The notes below the pieces were generated by a model. It did no database searches. It saw only the letters and a program-made list of their open reading frames with translations, and had not been told where the DNA came from. From positions 1-64,000 of the IMG/VR virus record IMGVR_UViG_3300046673_000164: a stretch of DNA of 64,000 bases; one strand, written 5' to 3'. This DNA is from a virus. Positions 58,162 to 64,000 of this stretch are shown here, piece after piece. The position numbers and the translations under genes were made by a program. The number at the start of each line of letters is the position of its first letter. Positions within the stretch are counted from its first letter, which is position 1.

Positions 58162-58173
58162 CTCCCGAAGCTA
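58162..58173 (-). promoter_or_regulatory. TAGCTTCGGGAG leader motif
   Basis: The minus strand reads TAGCTTCGGGAGAAAGC just before ATG 58154. GCTT and AAGC can pair around CGGGAGA, which would hide the ribosome binding site in a small hairpin loop. Same sequence as at 59545-59556. Confidence 0.55.
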
Positions 58174-59322
58174 AGGTTTACCAACGCTAATCCCAAACCT
58201 AAGATATACAGTTTCGTCTGCCCCTTTGTCTCGCCAATTCGCCAGCCAGTCCTTCCAGCGGATCAGCACCTTGCCAGGAGCAGCGATATTGCCCGTTCCT
58301 TTTGCTTCACCCTTCGGCACGCTGCCGCCCGGCACGTTCTCTACATTCTCAATAGAGCTATCCTGGCAAATGACATAGCCGGGGAGCATGCCGATGACCG
58401 TCAGCCAGTGACCGCCCCCGTAGTCCTGCGCTGGGCAAATAACCGGCCGCCCCGCCGCGATGGACCTCGAAAGGTCAGTGATCGTCTGGTTGGGGGCGGC
58501 CGTCACCTGGAGGCCGAGACGAGTTAGGTAAGTCTCGATGGCCTTGGCCGACGTGCTCTTCTCTCCGGTCGTACCCACCGCCTTCTTCCACGCTTCGATG
58601 TCGTCAGGGCCGACGCCAAAATACCTACCGACCGACATAGCAGCGGCCGCTCCACAGCTCCAATGGTCCGGCTGTCGAACGTCGGGTACGTCGAGGATGG
58701 TGATTTGCTGTTCCTTAAAAGACTCCATCACACTGCCAAGATAGTCCAGCCAGCATCGACAGCGTGGATGCGCCGGAGGCCCTGCGGGGAAGTCCAACGA
58801 CCAGACGTCTTGCGGCTGCCCATCCAAGGGTTCGCACTCCTCGCACACAAGGTCGTCCTGCGCCGTGATCCAGTTAACTTCCTCCGGCCCCAACATGCCG
58901 GCCAAGACCATAGATGAGACGACGCCAAACTCTCCGGCCGTGTTGGCCCTCGTGGTCTCGGTAATAGCGATCTTCTCCGCCCGCTCCACATCGAACTGAT
59001 CGTCAAGGTCCTCTCCAGCGTCAGCCAGCTTCCTCGTGTTGTCGATGATCTGCTTCGCCAGCTCCTCGCAGTAACCCTCGGACCAGCGGGCAGACAGCAG
59101 CCTGGGATCGGCGTCTAGGTCGTTCGCAATCTGGCTGCGAAGTCGAGTGAAGGCGAGGTCATAGGTTCCGGCCAGCTGTGGCCTGATCGCCGCCTCTAGA
59201 TCAATGCGGAAGTCCTCCCAGTTGATTGTAGCCGGCTCCTGCTCCTCATAGTCGCGGAACAAGAGAATCAGCGCCGCGACTAGCGCCCGCTCACGATCGG
59301 CTCTTTCTTTGAGGTCTGGCAT
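58171..59322 (-). CDS. MuF-type head morphogenesis protein fused to a C39-like peptidase
   Basis: The 383-residue protein starts with a MuF/SPP1 gp7-like part (about 1-195): AEKIAITETTRANTAG, then a metal-type CEEC (160-163) and HPRCRCW (185-191). Residues 212-375 look like a C39/papain-like peptidase: Cys223 in DHWSCGAAAAMSVGRYFG, His305 in YGGGHWLTVIG and Asp321 in ICQDSS. MuF proteins sit inside the capsid next to the portal and some carry C-terminal toxin domains. This effector could be injected with the DNA. It follows the 59323-59538 gene by a direct join. Confidence 0.8.
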   Translation of the reverse strand: MPDLKERADRERALVAALILLFRDYEEQEPATINWEDFRIDLEAAIRPQLAGTYDLAFTRLRSQIANDLDADPRLLSARWSEGYCEELAKQIIDNTRKLADAGEDLDDQFDVERAEKIAITETTRANTAGEFGVVSSMVLAGMLGPEEVNWITAQDDLVCEECEPLDGQPQDVWSLDFPAGPPAHPRCRCWLDYLGSVMESFKEQQITILDVPDVRQPDHWSCGAAAAMSVGRYFGVGPDDIEAWKKAVGTTGEKSTSAKAIETYLTRLGLQVTAAPNQTITDLSRSIAAGRPVICPAQDYGGGHWLTVIGMLPGYVICQDSSIENVENVPGGSVPKGEAKGTGNIAAPGKVLIRWKDWLANWRDKGADETVYLRFGISVGKP

Positions 59323-59538
59323 TTACTTATAGCCTATCTTTTGCCGATCAACGCCAAGTCCTGCTTCTATTTCACAAGCCATTACCCACTCTTCGTTACG
59401 CTCTCTCCCATTCCACCAAACCACCTTGTACATTACGCCATCCTTGCTAATCGCAATCTCCATAATGATGCCTTGGATCTTTTCGCCAAACCCAAGACTA
59501 ACCACTTCCCCAATGCGCAACACTTCCAAATAGCTCAT
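59323..59538 (-). CDS. Small hypothetical protein
   Basis: A 71-residue protein (MSYLEVLRIGEVVSLGFGEKIQGIIMEIAISKDGVMYKVVWWNGRERNEEWVMACEIE) with a beta-rich, SH3-like pattern. Its stop lies directly before the MuF start. AGCTTCGGGAG precedes the ATG. No function known. Confidence 0.6.
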   Translation of the reverse strand: MSYLEVLRIGEVVSLGFGEKIQGIIMEIAISKDGVMYKVVWWNGRERNEEWVMACEIEAGLGVDRQKIGYK

Positions 59539-59544
59539 CGCTTT

Positions 59545-59556
59545 CTCCCGAAGCTA
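59545..59556 (-). promoter_or_regulatory. TAGCTTCGGGAG leader motif
   Basis: The minus strand reads CTAGCTTCGGGAGAAAGC before the gene starting at 59538, the same 17 bases as before the gene starting at 58154. Confidence 0.55.
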
Positions 59557-59562
59557 GAATAA

Positions 59563-61374
59563 TTATGGATAGCTCCGCCAATCGACCTTGGAAGCTTTGG
59601 CCAAGGATTCGTACTGGTCTGTCTCTTGCGGCACAGCGCCCTCATTGCTCATCGGCTTGCTCTTCCCCATACCCGACGCCCCGACGGCCTTGACCGCACT
59701 GATTGGGTCCTGCCGTGGCTTGGCCCCTTGCTTGACCTGCTCGTCGTAGTCGACACCTTCGCGGGTTCCCAGCTCAACCGGAGAGATAATCCCCGCGTCC
59801 AATAGCAGGATTCCCCGCTGCGTCTCCTTCATCCGGTCCCGCACGTCCACTTGCTGGGGCGTCACCATAACATCAACTGCCCGCCGGATGTCGCTCCAGG
59901 CATAATTCCCAAGCCGACCAATCTTCCAGTTGAACCACAACACCTTCCAGTACACTTCCTTCCACAAACCGACGTGCCAGCTCTGCCGTGTCTCAATATG
60001 CTTGACGAATGGCGAACCCGCCTCCAAGATCGAGGCATAGTTGTTGTTCCCGGCGTTGCCCGTAATCATATGCTCCGGCATCGACCATATCTGCGCCACG
60101 GACCGCAGCATCGCTTCGTAGATCGCCACCAATCCAGCGGCCATGCTCTGCTGTACCCAGGGCGGAGGCACAAACTTTTGGTTGGCTCCCAGATAAAGCG
60201 AGGTTCCCGGCTGATAGGTCTGTTGGTAGCTGGTCCGCACGCCCCCGTTCTGTGTCGCGGTCCGGGTGCTCCAATCCGCCGTCGACATGGTGGCCGAATT
60301 GACTTGCGACTGCGTCGTACCGGGCGCCAGCTCCCTAATCCAAGCGATGGCAGCCTGTAACGCTCCGGCGTGGGTCAGGTTGCGGATCATCTTACGGGCC
60401 AGCTCCACATCACCGGTCACAGGCCAGAAATCGCTCACCCCCCGCTTGATATTACGGTCGGTGTTGGCTTTGAGTAAGCACATCCACTTATTGCCGCCGT
60501 CGGCTGGAGGATAGCAGGGTTGATTGCCTCCCGGCATATAATCCCAGTTCTCCAGCGATCCGTCCCACTGCACATAGTAGCCGTGCTTCGATCCGACATC
60601 ACCTGCCGTCGTATGGATGCCATAGGACCAGTTGCTCACGAAGCCGAGTCCTGACTCGTCATCCTGGGAGTGCAACCAATCCTCCAAGCCGCCTGGATTG
60701 GTCGGCTCGCTGACCTGATCCGGCTCTACCATGCGCGCCTCGACCCGCCCCTCTCCACGGTGCCACAGTCCGATGAACAGCTCTCCATCGCGGCTATGGC
60801 GGATGCACCCTTCCTGGTCCATCGGCAGCTCGGCAGATCGGCTGCCGCCGGTCACGCTGTTTAGTTCGTCGAACTCGTCCAGGATATTGGTGATCGCATC
60901 CAGCAGCTCCTTAGGCGCGTCCCGTTTGCTCTCTGCCTTGCGGGTGAATCCGGTCTTACCGACCACATAGTCACGCAGCTTGTTGAGAACCCCAAAGGTG
61001 GTCTTGTTGTAGGCGGCCAGTAGCCGGACCGTCCCACGGATCGCGGCCAGCTCCGCCTCGCTCGTCCAATAGGGCCAGTTACGGCCATCCTGGCGGTCGG
61101 TCTTGGTCGTAAAAGTAGCCGCATAGGCCTGATAGCCATAATTGTCTCGGCGGTAGTCCTCAATGTCTATGTAGTCCTCAGGGGCGTATAGGCCCTCCAT
61201 TGTCTCCTGTGGGCCGGCCGAGCCGAAGCTGCGGCTTCCCGCCTCCAAGGCCAGGGCACGGTCGAGCTGCTTGAATTGCGCTTCTTGCACCCGCAGGTCC
61301 ATCTTAATCTGATTGGCCCGATACTGCGCCTCCAGGACGTCGACGGACTCGGGCTCTTGCGTTTCGGTCGGCAT
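59563..61374 (-). CDS. Portal protein (lambda gpB-like)
   Basis: From ATG 61374 (AGAAGGAA upstream) the product has 603 residues. The region YAATFTTKTDRQDGRNWPYWTSEAELAAIRGTVRLLAAYN, the VKHIETRQSWHVGLWKEVYWKVLWFNW helix and YASILEAGSPF match lambda-like portal proteins. Portals form the dodecamer through which DNA is pumped. It lies between the terminase and MuF genes. Confidence 0.8.
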   Translation of the reverse strand: MPTETQEPESVDVLEAQYRANQIKMDLRVQEAQFKQLDRALALEAGSRSFGSAGPQETMEGLYAPEDYIDIEDYRRDNYGYQAYAATFTTKTDRQDGRNWPYWTSEAELAAIRGTVRLLAAYNKTTFGVLNKLRDYVVGKTGFTRKAESKRDAPKELLDAITNILDEFDELNSVTGGSRSAELPMDQEGCIRHSRDGELFIGLWHRGEGRVEARMVEPDQVSEPTNPGGLEDWLHSQDDESGLGFVSNWSYGIHTTAGDVGSKHGYYVQWDGSLENWDYMPGGNQPCYPPADGGNKWMCLLKANTDRNIKRGVSDFWPVTGDVELARKMIRNLTHAGALQAAIAWIRELAPGTTQSQVNSATMSTADWSTRTATQNGGVRTSYQQTYQPGTSLYLGANQKFVPPPWVQQSMAAGLVAIYEAMLRSVAQIWSMPEHMITGNAGNNNYASILEAGSPFVKHIETRQSWHVGLWKEVYWKVLWFNWKIGRLGNYAWSDIRRAVDVMVTPQQVDVRDRMKETQRGILLLDAGIISPVELGTREGVDYDEQVKQGAKPRQDPISAVKAVGASGMGKSKPMSNEGAVPQETDQYESLAKASKVDWRSYP

Positions 61375-61464
61375 ATTCAATTCCTTCTAGGATTAGTTTT
61401 AACCCGTTTGTTTTCGCGTTTAACGCCTTCCCGAAGTCCTTTCGATAATCTAGCCCAAAAACGC

Positions 61465-61860
61465 CTAACTCGCCTTAGAATCGAATCTACGGGGCTTGGT
61501 CGCCTGGTAGGTTCGCTTGTCCATATATAGCACGTCCTGATAAAAGTTGTAAGGCCAATGCTTCCGCTGGCACTCCGTCCGCACCCGCACGATATCCAGG
61601 TAGGCTTCCTGGCAGGCGTCGTGCAAGTCCAGGCCGAGGATCGCCTCAGTCTCCTCCATCGGCACTTCCGCGAAACGGCTGGTCGGTTTTTCCAGCAGGA
61701 TCGTCTTCGGCTCCGGCTTCGTCCGGTAACTTCCCGCTCTGATCTTCTTCACAGTCGATATTGACACTCCTGCCCGATAGGCCGTGAACTTGCAAGTCTT
61801 CCCTCTCCCCAGTAATCTTCGACACAATCGTATCCTATCATCTGTCAAAGGCCTCGTCAT
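61465..61860 (-). CDS. Helix-turn-helix protein beside the terminase
   Basis: A 131-residue protein with a possible HTH around CKFTAYRAGVSISTVKKIRAGSY. It could be a second terminase small-subunit-like protein or a regulator. It lies directly after the large terminase gene, 12 bp apart. No clear family. Confidence 0.5.
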   Translation of the reverse strand: MTRPLTDDRIRLCRRLLGRGKTCKFTAYRAGVSISTVKKIRAGSYRTKPEPKTILLEKPTSRFAEVPMEETEAILGLDLHDACQEAYLDIVRVRTECQRKHWPYNFYQDVLYMDKRTYQATKPRRFDSKAS

Positions 61861-61872
61861 AACGATCTCCTC

Positions 61873-63177
61873 CTAGACAAGGGCGCTAGTAACCATCTCC
61901 TCTTCGAGAGCGTGCTCCAAGCCCTCCTTATTCAATCCTCGCTGGAATACTTCCCGCATTAGTCTGACCGCCATTTCCAAGGCATCTGGGCCGTCATCGT
62001 GAATCTTCGGCAACGGGAATCCGCGCAGCTGCTCGATCAGTAGCCTGGTGCCCGGCGTATTACGGAAGCGGAACTCATGCCTGCTGAGGTAGGGTGTCAG
62101 AGTCGCCCTGATCCGAATCAGCTTATTGTCCCGGTTGTCTAGTGGCCACACCGGAAGGCCGAGGCCGTTCTTACCCTTGCTCTTCTCGTAGAGCTGGTCG
62201 GCCAGCATGACCTGCCACATATTGGACTCGATGCCTACAGCCGAAGGCTTGAACCAGCGAGCCAAGTCGATCACCGTGTCGCATATCTGCATCCGGTCCT
62301 GGCGGAGTAGCTGCCCCTCGACCCACATCACGCCGTCGCGGTCAAGGCCCATCAGAACATGCGCCTGGTAGTCGCTCTTGTCCGTCTTCCCCAGTGACGG
62401 ATCGCAGGTCTGAACCCGATAGACGAACTGCCGCTCAAGCTCCGGCCAGTCCTCGAACCACATATCGTCGGGGAAGTAAAGAGCTGAAAACTCCGCTCCT
62501 GCCATATTGACGAACTGGGCCATATGCTCCTGGGAGAACATCGCTTCACCCATATCCAAGAGCGCCTCATCCAGTTCATCCTGATCGATAAGCGGGTTGT
62601 CGCTGGTCGGCTTCTGCCACCGCTCCCACTGGCCCTTCGTGTCCCTTCCTGCCCTATCGAATAGCTCCTTGAACCAATTGAACCCATTAGGCGTGCCGAT
62701 GTGGATCGTCCAGCCCTTCTTGTCCGCCAATGCGGGACGTAGGGCAGCCTTCCAGGCGTCCTCAGCCACAAACGCGGACTCATCAATCACCAGACCATCC
62801 AACCCTTCCCCGCGAAGGCTATCCGGATTATCTGCTGACTTGACTTCAATAGACCCACCGCCTGGGAACTCAATCCGACGTTCCTGCTCCCCCTTGTCGC
62901 TCCAGGCATTCTTACTAGCCCGCTTCAGCTGCCGCCAGATGATATTGCTAATTGGGAAAGTAGGAGCCACCCACCAAATCGTCCCCCCATCCAACGCACC
63001 CTTGAACCAGCCACGCTCTGGTCCATGTCCCTTGATAGTGGCGAGCAGTCCAGTCCCAGTCTTTCCCCACCGCCTTCCACACACCACTACTTTATGGCGA
63101 GCAGAAGACAGAAGCACCCTGCGCTGGTGTGGCAGGGCCTTAGGAAGGCTGATTGTCCTCTGGATGGCTGTTACCAT
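61873..63177 (-). CDS. terL: Terminase large subunit
   Basis: The 434-residue protein has Walker A CGRRWGKT near residue 33, Walker B LDGLVIDESAF near residue 130, and a nuclease-type Asp in VQTCDPSLGKTDKSDYQAHVLMG with a later VGIESN and DALEMAVRL. All are standard in phage packaging motors. It overlaps the small subunit gene by one base (TAATG). Headful or cos packaging cannot be told from this sequence. Confidence 0.88.
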   Translation of the reverse strand: MVTAIQRTISLPKALPHQRRVLLSSARHKVVVCGRRWGKTGTGLLATIKGHGPERGWFKGALDGGTIWWVAPTFPISNIIWRQLKRASKNAWSDKGEQERRIEFPGGGSIEVKSADNPDSLRGEGLDGLVIDESAFVAEDAWKAALRPALADKKGWTIHIGTPNGFNWFKELFDRAGRDTKGQWERWQKPTSDNPLIDQDELDEALLDMGEAMFSQEHMAQFVNMAGAEFSALYFPDDMWFEDWPELERQFVYRVQTCDPSLGKTDKSDYQAHVLMGLDRDGVMWVEGQLLRQDRMQICDTVIDLARWFKPSAVGIESNMWQVMLADQLYEKSKGKNGLGLPVWPLDNRDNKLIRIRATLTPYLSRHEFRFRNTPGTRLLIEQLRGFPLPKIHDDGPDALEMAVRLMREVFQRGLNKEGLEHALEEEMVTSALV

Positions 63178-63614
63178 TACAAGCTCATCCTCGACCTGGG
63201 TTTTCCATTTCCGTTGCTGGACGCCTTCCCATTACCGTTCGACAGGCCAAGAGTAGCAAGGCGGGTTGCGTTTCCATACCAGTTGTCATCCTCCACCACC
63301 TTGACGGTCACTTCCATACTGCCTGTAGTCTTCTGGTCGATCTGCGTAACAGGCTCCCTATACCCAAGCCACTGCTTACTAAGCCAGATCATCAACGAGC
63401 GGTCTCCTTGCAGGGCCATCTTATACATGACCTTCTGCAACTTCCCGTTGCGTTTGTTTCTGCCTCTCTGTATAGCTCCCAAATAATTATTACTCAACGT
63501 CTCCGCACTACAGCCCATCACGTCTGCAGTATACTCGACAGTATTGGCCTCTGCAATCAACTCCTCGATCTTCTGTTCGTCGAGTTGCAGACGTGGTCGT
63601 CCTCGCTTCGCCAT
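63177..63614 (-). CDS. Terminase small subunit-like protein
   Basis: The 145-residue protein has an N-terminal helix-turn-helix (MAKRGRPRLQLDEQKIEELIAEANTVEYTADVMGCSAETLSNNY...) that fits DNA recognition by small terminases, and a low-complexity Gly/Asn/Ser tail. Directly before terL, as usual. The basic RGRPR start can also bind DNA. Confidence 0.7.
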   Translation of the reverse strand: MAKRGRPRLQLDEQKIEELIAEANTVEYTADVMGCSAETLSNNYLGAIQRGRNKRNGKLQKVMYKMALQGDRSLMIWLSKQWLGYREPVTQIDQKTTGSMEVTVKVVEDDNWYGNATRLATLGLSNGNGKASSNGNGKPRSRMSL

Positions 63615-63640
63615 GATGTCTTACCCCTATTATATAAGAC

Positions 63641-63925
63641 CTAGTAGAGGCCGACGATGCCGGTGGCCGTCGTGCCTGTTGCCCACACTTGGGTGACCAG
63701 GAAATGGTATACGCCTCCAGCCACCACCGCTATCGTAGCCTGGCTTCCGTCGAAGAAGGTCAAGTTCAGGTTGCCGTCGACGGCCACAATCAAGGCACGC
63801 ACCGGACTAGACAGTAGAGTCGAGTCTGATGGGGTGATGCTGACCGCTCCCGTGTAGGAATCGATGATGCGGTCCACGTGACCGTTGACCGGAGAATTGA
63901 GGGTATTGGTGTTAGGATAGCTCAC
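63641..63925 (-). CDS. Small beta-barrel virion-associated protein
   Basis: A 94-residue protein ending ALIVAVDGNLNLTFFDGSQATIAVVAGGVYHFLVTQVWATGTTATGIVGLY. I know this pattern from a family of small phage proteins encoded in the structural cassette, possibly decoration or spike parts. GTG at 63925 overlaps the upstream stop (GTGA), and GGAGG lies 9 nt upstream. Confidence 0.65.
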   Translation of the reverse strand: MSYPNTNTLNSPVNGHVDRIIDSYTGAVSITPSDSTLLSSPVRALIVAVDGNLNLTFFDGSQATIAVVAGGVYHFLVTQVWATGTTATGIVGLY

Positions 63926-64000
63926 TTTGCGTTCCTCCTTTGTTCTACAATGATTTTCTTAGGTACAGCGGTTCCAACCACGTCGTCCACTGTTGTGCCC
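63922..64000 (-). CDS. 3' end of an upstream gene (partial)
   Basis: An open frame enters from the right edge and ends in a TGA at 63924-63922 (last residues VPKKIIVEQRRNAK). The stop overlaps the GTG of the next gene as GTGA. Only about 25 residues are visible, too few to name a product. Confidence 0.5.
   Translation of the reverse strand, partial: GTTVDDVVGTAVPKKIIVEQRRNAK

Noticed and set aside
1-64000. CRISPR array, insertion sequence or integrase
   Set aside because: No spaced direct repeats of CRISPR type, no transposase and no tyrosine or serine recombinase was found on either strand.

Overview
This window looks like most of the genome of a tailed bacteriophage with a long-tail (siphovirus-like) structural cassette. 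I see no integrase, lysogeny repressor or partition gene, so a lytic lifestyle is the simplest reading. Several structural and cysteine-rich proteins (39-48 kb) remind me of proteins from Planctomycetota and their prophages. A planctomycete host is an inference only. Nearly all genes lie on the minus strand; a three-gene plus-strand island sits at 36.98-38.92 kb.

Layout. (1) 1-8.7 kb: a leftward accessory/lysis operon driven by a duplicated promoter-like element at 8766-8809. It holds secreted proteins, a holin-like membrane protein, a papain-fold protease, a permuted-papain-like protein, a CAP-domain protein, a DUF6527-like protein and a candidate Acb2/Tad1-type anti-defence protein. (2) 8.8-25.5 kb: replication, recombination and DNA modification. 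Genes encode SbcC/SbcD-like nuclease, PD-(D/E)XK nuclease, a RecA-like ATPase split by a mini-intein, ssDNA-binding protein, clamp loader, a uracil-DNA-glycosylase/PolA fusion, a sliding clamp, and the whole route to preQ0 plus a DpdA-like transglycosylase: FolE fused to a phosphoribosyltransferase, QueD, QueE, QueC and DpdA. A CsrA homologue is embedded in this operon. (3) 25.5-30.5 kb: a sigma-like factor, an uncharacterised 320-aa protein, a Ycf46-like AAA+ ATPase with DUF2997- and DUF1257-like partners, and another unknown gene. These are separated by structured spacers, two of which are type II hammerhead ribozymes. (4) 30.5-36.15 kb: SNF2 helicase, DnaB-like helicase and small ORFs. (5) 36.15-36.98 kb: a divergent control region with back-to-back promoters, a short terminated transcript and origin-like repeats. 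(6) 36.98-38.92 kb (+): a conserved phage protein, a DnaG-type primase and a heptapeptide-repeat protein. (7) 39-64 kb: structural genes, read leftward from terminase small and large subunits, through portal, a MuF/C39-peptidase fusion, a glycosyltransferase-methyltransferase-glycosyltransferase fusion, protease/scaffold, decoration and capsid proteins, connectors, tail tube, chaperones and tape measure to the tail tip and adhesins.

How it fits together. The phage carries its own replisome core, recombination machinery and deazaguanine DNA modification, which in characterised phages blocks host restriction. It also has a sigma-like factor, CsrA and RNA elements that could regulate at the transcript level. 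The points that most deserve follow-up are the paired hammerhead ribozymes, the tRNA-like leader beside them, the PRT-FolE and MuF-C39 fusions, and the three-domain enzyme inside the capsid operon. All calls come from reading the sequence; no database search was run.
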